64,000 nucleotides of DNA, taken from NCBI GenBank assembly GCA_018398815.1, contig CM031620.1, positions 60,386,134 through 60,450,133 on the forward strand, in the 5' to 3' direction. The notes under the pieces are model-generated. The model saw only the letters and a program-made list of their open reading frames with translations, searched no databases and was not told the origin of the DNA. Position 1 is the stretch's first letter, and each line of letters starts with the position of its first letter. Positions 23,429 through 34,924 of the stretch are shown piece after piece. The position numbers and the translations under genes are program-made. The stretch is from Conus ventricosus (lineage: Eukaryota; Mollusca; Gastropoda; Neogastropoda; Conidae).

Positions 23429-26352
23429 GTAGCCTCTCCAGCAGCAAGCCCTATGTAGCCTCTCCAGCAGCAAGCCCTATGTAGCCTCTCCACCAGCAAG
23501 CCCTATGTGCCTCTCCTGCAGCAAGCCCTATGTAGCCTGTCCCAACAGCAAGCCCTATGTAGCCTGTCCACCAGCAAGTCCTATGTAGCCTCTCCACCAG
23601 CAAGCCCTAGTAGCCTGTCCTGCAGCAAGCCCTATGTAGCCTGTCCACCAGCAAGCCCTATGTAGCCTGTCCACCAGCAAGCCCTATGTAGCCTTCCACC
23701 AGCAAGCCCTATGTAGCCTCTCCTGCAGCAAGCCCTACGTAGCCTGTCCACCAGCAAGCCTATGTAGCCTCTTCTGAAGCAAGCCCTATGTAGCCTCTCC
23801 TGCAACAAGCCCTATGTAGCCTCTCCCCCAACAAGCCCTATGTAGCCTCTCCCCCAGCAAGCCCTGTGTAGCCTGTCCACCAGCAAGCCCTGTGTAGCCT
23901 CACACCACCACAAGCCCTATGTAGCCTCTCCGCAGCAAGCCCTATGTAACCTCTCCACCAGCAAGCCCTATGTAGCCTGTCTACCAGCAAGCCCTATGTA
24001 GCCTCTTCTGCAGCAAGCCCTATGTAGCCTCTCCTGCAACAAGCCCTATGTAGCCTCCTCCCCAACAAGCCCTATGTAGCCTCTCCCCCAGCAAGCCCTA
24101 TGTAGCCTGTCCACCAGCAAGCCCTGTGTAGCCTCTCCACCAGCAAGCCCGATGTAGCCTCTCCTGCACCAAGCCCTATGTAGCCTCTCCACCAGCAGGC
24201 CCTATGTAGCCTCTCCTGCAGCAAGCCCTATGCCCTATGTAGCCTCTCCTGCAGCAAGCCCTATGTAGCCTCTCCACAGCAAGCCCTATGTAGCCTCTCC
24301 TACAGCAAGCCCTATGTACCCTCTCCTGCAGCAAGCCCTATGCAGCCTCTCACCAGCAAGCCCTATGTAGCCTCACATGCAGCAAGGCCTATGTAGCCTG
24401 TCCACCAGCAAGCCCTATGTAGCCTCACATGCAGCAAGGCCTATGTAGCCTCTCCTGCAACATGCCCTATGTAGCCTCTCCTGCAGCAAGCCCTTTGTAG
24501 CCTCTCCTGCAGCAAGCCCTATGTAGCCTCTCCTGCACCAAGGCCTATGTAGCCTCTCCACCAGCAAGCCCCATGTAGCCTCTCCTGCAGCAAGCCCTAT
24601 GTAGCCTCTCCACCAGCAAGCCCCATGTAGCCTCTCCTGCAGCAAGCCCTATGTAGCCTTTCCTGCAGCAAACCCTATGTACCCTCTACACCAGCAAGCC
24701 CTATATACCTCTCCACTAGCAAGCCCTATATAGCCTCTCCACTAGCAAGCCCTATGTAGCCTCTCCTGCAGCAGGCCCTATGTAGCCTCTCCCCAGCAAG
24801 CCCTATGTAGCCTCTCCACCAGCAAGCCCTATGTAGCCTCTCCACCAGCAAGCCCTATGTAGCCTCTCCTGCAGCAGGCCCTATGTAGCCTGTCCACCAG
24901 CAAGCCCTATGTAGCCTCTCCAGCAAGCCCTATGTAGCCTCTCCTGCAACATGCCCTATGTAGCCTCTCCACCAGCAAGCCCTATGTAGCCTCTCCTGCA
25001 GCAAGCCCTATGTAGCCTCTCCACCAGCAAGCCCTATGTAGCCTCTCCAGCAGCAAGCCCTATGTAGCTTCTCCTGCAGCAAGCCCTATGTAGCCTCTCC
25101 TGCAGCAAGCCCTATGTACCTCTCCTGCAGCAAGCCCTATGTAGCCTCTCCAGCAGCAAGCCCTATGTAGCAAGCCCTATGTAGCCTCTCCAGCAGCAAG
25201 CCCTATGTAGCCTCTCCTGCAGCAAGCCCTATGTAGCCCTCCTGCAGCAAGCCTAATGTAGCCTCTCCACCAGCAAGCCCTATGTAGCCTCTCCTGCAGC
25301 AAGCCTAATGTAGCCTCTCCACCACAAGTCCTATGTAGCCTGTCCACCAGCAAGCCCTATGTAGCCTCTCCACCAGCAAGCCCTATGTAGCCTCTCCTGC
25401 AGCAAGCCTAATCTAGCCTCTCCCCCAGCAAGCCCTATGTAGCCTCTCCAGCAGCAAGCCCTATGTAACTTCTCCTGCAGCAAGCATAATGTAGCCTCTC
25501 CACCAGCAAGTCCTATGTAGCCTCTCCTGCAGCAAGCCCTATGTAGCCTCTCCTGCAGCAAGCCCTATGTAGCCTCTCCTGCAGCAAGCCTAATGTAGCA
25601 TCTCCACCAGCAAGTCCTATGTAGCCTCTCCTGCATCGAGCCCTATGTAGCCTCTCCCCCAGAAAGCCCTATGTAGCCTGTCCAACAGCAAGCCCTATGT
25701 AGCCTCTCCACCAGCAAGCCCTATGCAGCCTCTCCTGCAGCAAGCCCTATGTAGCCTCTCCACCAGCAAGCCCTGTGTAGCCTGTCCTGCAGCAAGCCCT
25801 ATGTAGCCTCTCCACCAGCAAGCCCTATGTAGCCTGTCCAGCAGCAAGCCCTATATAGCCTCTCCACCAGCAAGCCCTATGTAGCCTGTCCTGCAGCAAG
25901 CCCTATATAGCCTCTCCACCAGCAAGCCCTATGTAGCCTGTCCAGCAGCAAGCCCTATATAGCCTCTCCACCAGCAAGCCCTATGTAGCCTGTCCTGCAG
26001 CAAGCCCTATGTAGCCTCTCCACCAGCAAGCCCTATGAGCCTGTCCAGCAGCAAGCCCTATATAGCCTCTCCTGCAGCAAGCACTATGTAGCCTGTCCAC
26101 CAGCAAGCCCTATGTAGCCTCTCCACCAGCAAGCCCTATGTAGCCTCTCCGCCAGCAAGCCCTATGTAGCCTCTCCACCAGCAAGCCCTATGTAGCCTGT
26201 CCTGCAGCAAGCCCTATTAGCCTGTCCACCAGGAAGCCCTATGTAGCCTCTCCACCAGCAAGCTCTATGTAGCCTCTCCACCAGCTATCCCTATGTAGCC
26301 TCTCCTGCAGCAAGGCCTATGTAGCCTCTCCCCCAGCAAGCCCTATGTAGCG
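23429..26352. repeat. 26-bp satellite array, about 110 copies
   Basis: The unit starts GTAGCCTCTCC, has a variable ACC, TGC or AGC triplet, and ends AGCAAGCCCTAT. Copies fall into recurring variants: CTCTCC or CTGTCC; CACCAGC, CTGCAGC or CAGCAGC; ATGT or ATAT. Single-base losses occur. A 52-bp higher-order pattern is clear at about 25800-26060. Because 26 is not a multiple of three, any open frame repeats every 78 bp, which explains the 76-residue minus-strand frames. The array ends abruptly at GTAGCGCC. Confidence 0.95.
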
Positions 26353-26647
26353 CCTCCTCGTGGCGACACACGTCAACTGGGACCTTACGGACTCAGGCTA
26401 AACTACAAGGGACTCGGAGGAAGTCTGGCCCCAAGACGAGTGGCGTGCAGGCCCACCAGCGTGTGGATACGCCCTGGTGCCCACGAAGCAGACTCTCCAG
26501 CTATGGGTCAAATAGCTTCACTGCCTTGCGGATGTCTAGGAAGAGACAAAGGCTAAGGGAGTAAACCCTGAAAGAAATTCCGAAGGGGAGCCCCTAAGCG
26601 GTTGGTCAACATAACGTGACAACCATCCGGCAACGCAAGCAGCTGTG
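26353..26647. other. Complex sequence after the satellite
   Basis: Nearly 300 bp of non-repetitive sequence with no open frame over 40 codons that I recognise. It may be part of the same element as the 65-bp repeat that follows. Confidence 0.35.
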
Positions 26648-26850
26648 CTGGCACCCTACTGTACTGGCTTGTCCTTTCCGTTGGATCCTGTCAGCAAAGC
26701 CCAGATGGGGTTCTGGCACCCTACTGTACTGGCTTGTCCTTTCCGTTGGATCCTGTCAGCAAAGCCCAGATGGGGTTCTGGCACCCTACTGTACTGGCTT
26801 GTCCTTTCCGTTGGATCCTGTCAGCAAGCCCAGATGGGGTTCTGGCGCCG
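26648..26850. repeat. 65-bp minisatellite, 3 copies plus a stub
   Basis: The unit begins CTGGCACCCTACTG and ends CAGATGGGGTT. Starts are at 26648, 26713, 26778 and 26842 (partial). The third copy has lost one A. Copies are otherwise identical, so expansion is recent. Confidence 0.95.
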
Positions 26851-27470
26851 GCGACTGGGCACCTTGCCAGACATTTCGAAATAAAACGTCATCGCTATAT
26901 TACTTGTGATCATCAAGTAGGTGATGAGGGATCAGACAGCTTTAATTGTTGCCACAATTTATTCCTTTTTCATTATCCTTGTAAACACTGTTTCCAGATA
27001 TACTTGTAAAACGACTTGTTCCAAACACGCTGAAAACAGCTTAAAACACACTTGCAACAGCAACAACAGCCACATTTGAATAAATCCATTGTAAACTGAC
27101 TTTACATTACAAATCAAACGAAAAACAAGTAATGCTTATAAAACTGAGGAGATCCGAAATCAAATAACTCAGAAGTCAGAAATGACTGAAAATGATGATG
27201 ACGAAGACTTGGAAGAAGTCTGCAATGTGACGCGCACTTGATGGAAGACAGATGGAAGAAAACGTGGTTTCCTGTTCTGGATGTCACTTAGGCTCACACC
27301 CAGTACATAAAAAAAACTGTTCACCTCCAAGGTTTCTTTTTGGGTCTGCATATGTTTTTGTTTGTTTATTTGTTCTGATCTATTGGCTCGCTTGCTGCCC
27401 TGTTTGTTTGTCTATTTGATTTTGTTTGTTTGTTTTGGGATGCATGATCTGTTTTTGGTTTATCCTTTCA
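26851..27470. other. Non-coding spacer
   Basis: AT-rich complex sequence with a TTTG-rich patch near 27355-27435. No gene recognised. Confidence 0.4.
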
Positions 27471-27637
27471 TCCGAGGGATTTTTACATCCAGGCTATAGG
27501 TCTTAAGACTAGAGGAAACAAAAATACTTGAAGTGGAGAACTGGAATCCTCCATCCGAGGGATTTTTACATCCAGACTATAGGTCTTAAGACTAGAGGAA
27601 ACAAAAATACTTGAAGTGGAGAACTGGAATCCTCCAA
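27471..27637. repeat. 83-bp tandem duplication, 2 copies
   Basis: TCCGAGGGATTTTTACATCC begins at 27471 and again at 27554. The copies are almost identical (GGCTATAG versus GACTATAG). Confidence 0.95.
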
Positions 27638-27689
27638 GCGAGAGCGTCATGCGCTAAAACCATCATCGCCTCCAGGAAGCACTTTCAAC

Positions 27690-27844
27690 TGAGCATCATC
27701 ATCATCGTCGTCGTCGTCGTCATCATCACCATCATCCTCATCATCACCATCATCCTCATCATCAATCAACAACAACAACAACATCACCATTATCATCACC
27801 ATGCCGTGACAGAGACTCGGCCTTCAGACATCACCATCATCCTC

Positions 27845-27876
<32 letters not shown>

Positions 27877-28108
27877 CACCATCCTCCTCCTCCTCCTCCT
27901 CCTCATCACCATCATCACCATCATCATCATCATCATCATCACCATCATGTTCATCATCATCATCATCAACAACAACATCATCATTATCATCAACAACAAC
28001 ATCATCATCATCATCACCATCATCCTCATCGTCATCATCATCATCATCATCATCATCAACATCACCATCATCATCATCACCATCATCACCATCGTCATCA
28101 CCATGCCG
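27690..28108. repeat. (ATC)n trinucleotide array with ACA, CTC and GTC variants
   Basis: About 400 bp of CATCAT with CACCAT, CTCCTC, GTCGTC and AACAAC patches. A unique phrase, CATGCCGTGACAGAGACTCG and CTTCAGACATCACCAT, occurs inside near 27799 and again just past the end near 28102. The poly-Ile and poly-Met frames are artefacts. Confidence 0.95.
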
Positions 28109-28335
28109 TGACAGAGACTCGGGCCTTCAGACATCACCATAGCCTCTCTTTTCCCAGTCAAGTGCAACAGTGCAGAGGCGTTCTGTGGTGCAGACCTTCA
28201 CCTTCAGTCTTTATTCGTTCTCCATTCTTACTCTGAAACTCTCACCATTCACTGTACCCTGTAAAAATGTCTTGGACAGGGAGTTATGGCAAGGGGAGGC
28301 AGTCTAACGGTGTTTGTAAACTGTGGGGAGAAGTG

Positions 28336-28452
28336 TGTGTGTGTGTGTGTGTTTGTGTTGTGTGCGTGCGTGCGTGGTGCGTGCGTGCTGCGTCTGTCTG
28401 TCTGTCTCTGTCTCTCTGTCTGTCTGTCTGTCTGTCAGCCTGCCTGCCTGCC
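28336..28452. repeat. GT and TCTG microsatellites
   Basis: (GT)n with GCGT breaks, then (GTCT)n and CTGC repeats. Confidence 0.9.
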
Positions 28453-28494
28453 CTGCCTGCCTCCCTCTGTTGGCATAATAATCAACGTGCCGGA

Positions 28495-29112
28495 AGACGC
28501 TGGTATTTGTCTCATGCTCCTCTCATGATGTACGGAGAAGGCGCAAGAGCATCATATGATCTCAAACACCTGCATTCTTCATCACAAGTTGACTGTCAGT
28601 GTCTGTAGCTGTTGCATGCATATATTCGTCATGTTTGGACGGGTCTGTTTTGATTTCATCTTCAGGCACTCATATTTCAGTGTGTTTTGCCTAGCTATTT
28701 CCCATAAACTATACTGCTACCGTCTTTCAGAGTTTACAAGTTAAAGAAGAAAAACGAAAGAAAAGAAAAAAAAAGAAAAAATACGCTGGCAGATATCCAA
28801 ACTGGAAGAATGTGTGGAAATTCATACCGAACACTTGTCATTTGCCGATTGAAATTGATGGAGAGTTATTATAGGCGTAAACATGGATACTCACCTGGGG
28901 AGAGGGGGTGGAGCGGTGTATCGCGGAAGAAGGCTTCCGGCTTTGAAGGAATTGGATGTGCTCAGCAAGCTGTTGGACAAGAGTGAATGGTGTGGAGATG
29001 CCTTTCTCTTCCTCATAGTTTCTAGTGTTCTTTCCGAAACTTGAAGTTCTGTAGCCGTTGATTGAAGGGTCAAATCTACCCACCGTTTTAAAGGAAAGGA
29101 GGTATAAGAGAG
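28495..29112 (+). repeat. Diverged direct repeat, copy 1
   Basis: The segment aligns in order with 29925-30510. Shared words are GGTATTTGTCT, GATCTCAAACAC, TGTTTTGAT, GATATTTCAGT-like, CAGAGTTTACAA, TACGCTGGCAGA, GTGGAAATTCAT, CATTTGCCGATT, GGTATATCGCAGAA-like, TTGAAGGGT and CTACCCACC. Both copies follow a GT then TCTG/TCCG microsatellite. No coding capacity is evident. Confidence 0.8.
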
Positions 29113-29149
29113 GTTTTGCAGTGAGGTGTCTCTGCCGTTTTGTTTTAAA

Positions 29150-29465
29150 CCGTTGTGTGTGTGTGTGTTGTGTGTGTGTGTGTTGTGTGTGTGTGTGTGT
29201 GGTGTGGTGTGTGTGTGTGTGTTGCTGCGTGCGTCGTGCGTGCGCGCGCGCGCGTGCCGTGTGTGTCGTGGGGTGTTCGTGGTGTGTGTGTGTTGTAATT
29301 CTGTGTGTGTGTGCGTGTATGTGTGTGGACGTGTGTGTATTTCTCTCTGTGTGTGTGTGCGTGTGTGCGTGCGTGCGTGCGTGCGTGTGTGTGTAATTCT
29401 CTGTGTGTGTGTGTGTGTGGGCGCGCACGCGCACGCGCATGTAGTATGTGTTGTTGTTGTGTGTT
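29150..29465. repeat. GT microsatellite with CG and CTCT breaks
   Basis: About 300 bp of GT with GCGC, TTG and TTCTCTCT interruptions. Confidence 0.95.
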
Positions 29466-29677
29466 GAAAATCACTAGAATAATGAGAACTTCTAACGTGA
29501 GATACAAGAATGGCAGTGGACATTTGATTCTTTTAAAATCTCTTTTTTTTTCTTTTTTTTTCCTCGGCTTTTTCATCCTTAATAAATGGTGAAGTTTACC
29601 AACAACTTGATGTTGATCGTCCTGCCGAAAAAGTTGTTTGAACTGAATCTACATGCTTCTCTCTTCCCCCTTTGCCG

Positions 29678-29785
29678 CCCCCCCCCCCCCCCCCCCCCCT
29701 CCCCCTCCCCTTTCATCTTCCCACGGAGTATTTGCATCAATGTTAATGATACTGCCATAAACCCACATTGTGGTGTGTATAGGTG

Positions 29786-29823
<38 letters not shown>

Positions 29824-29898
29824 TGGGTGGGTGGGTGGGTCGGTCGGTGGGTGGGTAGGTGGGTGGGTCGGTCGGTCCGTCCGTCCGTCCGTCCGTCT
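29678..29898. repeat. Poly-C, GT, GGTG and TCCG/TCGG microsatellites
   Basis: Poly-C at 29678-29699, (GT)n at 29788-29821, (GGTG)n and (GTCG)n to 29870, (GTCC)n to 29898. Confidence 0.9.
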
Positions 29899-29924
29899 GT
29901 CTCGGCATATGTGTCGACTAGCTG

Positions 29925-30260
29925 GCTGACATTGGTATTTGTCTTATATCCCTCGTATGATATATGCCGAAGCCGCTAAGAGTGCATGATCTCAAACACA
30001 TGCGTCTTTAGCCCTACATTTACTGTCAGTACCTGTACCGGCTGCATTCATTTACTTCCCATCTGGACCAGTTTGTTTTGATCTCATTTTCAGGTATTGA
30101 TATTTCAGTTAGTTTTGCACGGCTGTTTTCAGCTCAAGTGACATCGCTACGATCCTTCAGAGTTTACAATTTAAAACGGATTACGCTGGCAGAGCTCCAA
30201 ACTGAAAGAATTAGTTAGGTGTGTGGAAATTCATGCCTAACACTCATCATTTGCCGATTT

Positions 30261-30319
<59 letters not shown>

Positions 30320-30508
30320 CATTTTTGTAAAATATGGATGCCCGCCTGGGGGAGCGGTATATCGCAGAAAGCTGCCCAACAAGAGAAAAGATTATGTACA
30401 TGTCTTTCTTTACTGTTTCCACTTTTGTTTCCTGCGCTTGAAGTCCTTGCCTCGTGGATTGAAGGGTTAATTAAGTCTACCCACCATCTTACAACAGGGC
30501 GATATTAG

Positions 30509-30510
<2 letters not shown>
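29925..30510 (+). repeat. Diverged direct repeat, copy 2
   Basis: Partner of 28495-29112, offset about 1430 bp. A 52-bp GA tract (30263-30314) replaces the short ATTGAAATTGATGG stretch of copy 1, so the microsatellite arose or expanded after duplication. A ~30-base poly-G (30512-30540) follows the copy. Confidence 0.8.
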
Positions 30511-30540
<30 letters not shown>

Positions 30541-31541
30541 ATTGTCATAGTTGATGCAATCGTGCACTTGGTGACACGTTTTTGCAATTTGGCATGGTAA
30601 CAGGTAACGAATACAGGGTTTCAAAAACCATCGCAGACAAGTTCAGTTTGTCCTCTGTTGGCTTGTATGCGCAAAATGCAGTATGGCTGCCTCCAGTAGT
30701 TGATGCCAGATTGGAGCTCTTGTTACTAATAGAGCCATGCCACTAATCCTATACTGTCTGGTGCAAGCAATCCACAGTTGATGTCACTTGGGAGTTTTAT
30801 AGCGAATATCAGGGTCAAGGTCATTTCAGTTGAAAATAATCACTTTCAAAGTGATCAACTCTTAAAGATGATATCGTGTTATTTGCCTCTGTGGGCATCT
30901 TCTAGTTCATGTTTTTTTCACGTAGTTGAACTCATTACTTTTAACTCTTAGAATTCAAAATGACCATCCATGATGCGAGATGTGGTCATCATTTCTGACA
31001 CAAATCTCTGGCACTGTATGTGCATGCAGCCTCCTTCACACTTGCACAATGGACCACAGTGAGGTCCAGCTCGGTGACACCTGCAGTTTCCCTTTGCGAA
31101 ACAGCCGAGCCAAACAGCCACAGTGTCGTCGGCAGACTGATCCAGTACGACAGCTGTGCCTTGGTTCTGTCATTCAATTCCCAACCCCCATTCACTAGGG
31201 GTTTGGAATGACAGCAGGTTTGGCTAGAGACTAATTACCAGACAGAAAGCTGCGGCGAGCAATGCTTGCTTGGCGTGCTGGTCCACACGCTTGCTGGGGT
31301 GGTAGGATGGACTCCTGAGGTTTAAGGACAGTAGGAGACATAGACTTTCTCCTTTCATTGACTGAAGTTCACTTACAGTACTGTTCTTCGCTGTGCGTTA
31401 GCACAGTTCAACATTCCATTCAATGCATATGTAATGTGAAGCTGGGTGCTGGCGATGATGAAGGTGTCAGTCACCCCAGGGAATGTGGCCCAGGCATTCC
31501 ATGCTGTTTGTTTGTTTTTTGCCCAATTCCAGACATTGCCA
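30541..31541. other. Complex spacer, no gene recognised
   Basis: About 1 kb of balanced composition. The longest frames are 60-72 codons, occur on both strands and show no recognisable domain. Part of it may be an unrecognised transposon. Confidence 0.35.
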
Positions 31542-31591
31542 ATGCTTACATCACACCCCGTCAATGATGCTTACATCACACCCCGTCAATG
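31542..31591. repeat. 25-bp tandem duplication
   Basis: ATGCTTACATCACACCCCGT plus CAATG occurs twice back to back at 31542 and 31567, identical in both. Confidence 0.95.
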
Positions 31592-31841
31592 AATGGAGGA
31601 AGAGAAGTGCCAGGCAGTGTCGAGGTCCCAGCTGTTGACAGGTATGATGAATTGGAATTTCTCTGAAAGTCTTCCCTGACCCAAATCCATATCCACAGCT
31701 CTGACAGAGTTAACTGGCGAAAGTGGGGGGTAGCAAGATTGACCACGTCCGCATCCGCGGGCCAATGAATGGTAGGCCTAGTGTGGCCCTGATCAACAGC
31801 ATTGCGTGAGTGGAGCATCGTTCGGGTTTCAGCTTCCTCTT
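31592..31841. other. Complex spacer before the 71-bp array
   Basis: No gene recognised. A 93-codon minus-strand frame (31576-31857) has no domain I can name and runs into the tandem array. Confidence 0.35.
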
Positions 31842-32275
31842 GATGAAAGGGAGACAAAGGTGATGTACCAGTTGGTGTGTCACTGGCCCCAAGGCCAACC
31901 TCTGCAGTCAGGAGATGAAGGGAGACAAAGGTGATGTATCAGTTGGTGTGTCACTGGGCCCAAGGCCAACCTCTGCAGTCAAGAGATGAAGGGAGACAAA
32001 GCTGATGTATCGGTTGGTGTGTCACTGGCCCCAAGGCCAACCTCTGCAGTCAGGAGATGAAGGGAGACAAAGCTGATGTATCAGTTGGTGTGTCACTGGG
32101 CCCAAGGCCAATCTCTGCAGTCAGGAGATGAAGGGAGACAAAGCTGATGTATCGGTTGGTGTGTCACTGGGCCCAAGGCCAATCTCTGCAGTCAGGAGAT
32201 GAAGGGAGACAAAGCTGATGTATCGTTGGTGTGTTACTGGCCCCAAGGCCAACCTCTGTAGTCAGGAGATGATCC
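31842..32275. repeat. 71-bp minisatellite, 6 copies
   Basis: The phrase GTCAGGAGATGAAGGGAGAC starts near 31907, 31978, 32049, 32120, 32191 and 32261 (the last partial), with an earlier diverged start at 31842. Copies differ at a few sites only: GGTGATG or GCTGATG, ATCAGT or ATCGGT, GGCCCC or GGGCCC. Confidence 0.95.
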
Positions 32276-33215
32276 CTTGCATCAGTAGCTTGGCACGGGC
32301 TAATCACTGAGGAACTGGACATGTCATCCTGGTTGTCCGACTCTGTGAGAAATTTCTGCCGTCCAGTTCCTTCAGGAGGGGGTGTGGGGGTAATGGAGAT
32401 GCAAGCGAGCGCTCGTGCGCACTTCAAAGTGTGTGTCTGTGCAGACAGGGTGTATCGAATAAAGAAACTATCCGCGCGTTACCATCATTTTTTTTGTGAA
32501 AAAGAAAGTGTATACACCAAAAAGTGGGGTGACTGGAAAAATGTAAAACAAAAAAAATGTGTATAGACGTCAGCAAGTGGGACATGATATGGTGAAAGAG
32601 AAGTTATCATCAATAGATGAGACAGTTGATATGTTTGTAGACCTCAGTCCATGAGACGACTGAGGAGAAGAAAATGATGCATATAAACATAAACAAGTGA
32701 GACAATGGGTGAGAATGAAATACGTTTAGATAAAACCGATGATTAAGGAATGCTTGATAGAACATCAAACCAAACCACTGCACTGGTGTCTGAATCACAC
32801 AAAGAAATATCAGACGATCACGGTATGAAGCCATTCCTTCTTTTAGTCTGTATTCACCTCCCTTTCTTTTTTTTCTTTTTTTTTTAAATTTGTTTCTTGT
32901 TGTATGGTTGTTTTATTGTTGTGATTTTTAAGACATTGAACTAGGTGTTGTTTGCAGACACATATTTTTGACTCCGTTTTCTCTTCTTTTTTTTTTTAGT
33001 ACTATTGTTCGCAGATACGCGCTCATCGCAGCAGCATGTAGTGCCGGTATTCTCTTGAGACTTTGAGAGTCATGCAGGAGATCATACTAACGTGTCTTTC
33101 TACATTTTCTTCTGTTACAAACAAGTTTTCACTTCGGCAGAAAAAAAAGTAAACTGGCTTGCAAAAAAAAAAAAACTTATTTTATCACCTTTCCCCGAGT
33201 ACATTCGCAGAAACA
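32276..33215. other. Non-coding spacer
   Basis: Complex, then T/A-rich sequence with poly-T near 32870-32885 and 32988-32998. No gene recognised. Confidence 0.4.
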
Positions 33216-33233
33216 GAAACCCTCTCTCTCTCC

Positions 33234-33270
<37 letters not shown>

Positions 33271-33361
33271 GACACACACACAGCACACGCACATGACGCA
33301 CACACTGACGCACACACTGACGCATGCACGCAATCACTCACGCACGCACGCACACACACAC

Positions 33362-33402
<41 letters not shown>

Positions 33403-33470
33403 CACACACACACACATACACACACACACACACACACAGAGAGGCAAATGGACAGACAGACAGAGAAAGG
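33216..33470. repeat. CT and CA microsatellites
   Basis: CT (33221-33270), CA with CTGACGCACACA repeats (33271-33362), CT (33363-33400) and CA (33401-33440). Confidence 0.95.
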
Positions 33471-33604
33471 AAAACAAACTTAGGTGATTGGATCTAATTG
33501 GTGGATCGTGCCGCTCTAATCTACGTGGCGCCCTTTCCTCGCTCTGTTATAACGGCTCTCTGAATCCAATCTCCTTTCAAAAATGAAGGAAGGAGAAGAA
33601 AAAA

Positions 33605-33770
33605 AAATTCCCTGGAATTCCCATCTGCAAGAAAGGTCAATAGCTGAAGACGCTTTAAAACCACCCTCCATCCCTCCCTCCTCTCTTCCTCTCCCCGCCG
33701 CCACACTTCACACACACTATCGATCCACTTGCAATTTTCCCCCTTTCCCCACACTATACATGCATAGGTA
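33605..33770 (+). repeat. Dispersed repeat, copy 2 of a pair
   Basis: Diverged counterpart of 20040-20400 (CTGGAATTCCCA, GCAAGAAAGGTCAA, GCTTTAAAA, TATCGATCCACTTGC, CACACTATACAT). Confidence 0.5.
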
Positions 33771-33796
33771 ATTCCCCCTGTTTACAACATCCAACC

Positions 33797-33995
33797 CCCC
33801 CCCCCCCCCCCCCCCCCCCCCCGTTCTTTTTCTATTTTTCTTATCCGTATTAATACAAGCGCAGCGGTTTTTTTTTTCCCGCTCACAAGATAGACCGTTC
33901 AAAAAGTTCTTATTTCTTTTCTTACCCGTATTGATACACGCGCAAGTTTTCCTTTTTTTTCCTCTCACAATATAGACCGTTCAAAAAGTTCTTAT
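33797..33995. repeat. Poly-C plus an 81-bp tandem duplication
   Basis: Poly-C of ~27 bases at 33797-33823. Then CTTA(T/C)CCGTATT(A/G)ATACA starts at 33840 and 33921, each copy ending ATAGACCGTTCAAAAAGTTC and TTAT. Confidence 0.85.
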
Positions 33996-34150
33996 ATCAA
34001 GAATGAGGTGTTTTGAGAATCATCATGAAATGTTACTTTTTTATTTATATCATGAGAGCAAAACTAGAATTGCATGGCCGTAATTATTGTTGTTAGCTCT
34101 TTTCACCACCGACGATTTTGTTGTTTTTCATTCGGAGACAGACAGACAGG

Positions 34151-34151
<1 letters not shown>

Positions 34152-34206
<55 letters not shown>

Positions 34207-34236
34207 TGGGCACTAGAGATGGGGGAAGTGAGCGTG

Positions 34237-34302
<66 letters not shown>
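34152..34302. repeat. (GA)n microsatellite in two blocks
   Basis: GA tracts at 34152-34206 and 34238-34300 around a short unique piece. Confidence 0.95.
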
Positions 34303-34539
34303 TACAATGCGAATGCGAATACGAAAGATATATGTTTCAAACTTGTAAGCCCATTCACAACAAGGGATAGGGGAAAGGGAGGTCAGTGAAATAATCGATT
34401 GGAATAAACATGAATATGAAAAAATAGAAATTAAAGTTCTTCGTGACAAGGAAACCATTTCAAGGAAGTATGACAATGTAACAACTGAACACCACAGTAA
34501 GGGTCACACAGTCACTGTGAGGAGCTATGTTTATCGTTC
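34303..34539. other. Spacer, nothing recognised
   Basis: A-rich complex sequence with stops in all frames. Confidence 0.35.
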
Positions 34540-34924
34540 AGTCACGGTCAGATCGTATCCAGATCAGGATTTCCGTTCTCTCCGGCCGGCTTGTGGAAGC
34601 GGTCTTCTCTGTTGAAACTGCTCCACATACTGCCCAGCATGTTTGCATTGTTTGCTAAACATGTCGTCCTTTCATTAGATATGGTGTTTTTGTCTGTCAC
34701 TCTTTCGGTGCACTGTCTGATCGCCGGTTGAGTTCTTCACAGATATGGAATGTTCGTTGCTTGAAGTATTCAAGACATTATCGGCATCTTCTCTGCTTTC
34801 GTCAGCATCGTCATCATCGCCACCACTGTCAACGGCACAGGTACTTTCGACCTCCCAGCTCATCATCGAATGTTGTATCAGTGATGGATTGTGTACGTGT
34901 GTCGGTTTGTGTGGTGTAGACTGG

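Noticed and set aside
23429..26352. CRISPR-like array
   Set aside because: The 26-bp units are head to tail with no spacers, in an animal genome; it is a satellite.
27611..28167. Poly-Ile and poly-Met proteins on both strands
   Set aside because: Frames of the ATC trinucleotide array.
31576..31857. 93-codon minus-strand frame as a gene
   Set aside because: It enters the 71-bp tandem repeat, and no recognisable motif or supporting partner exon is present.
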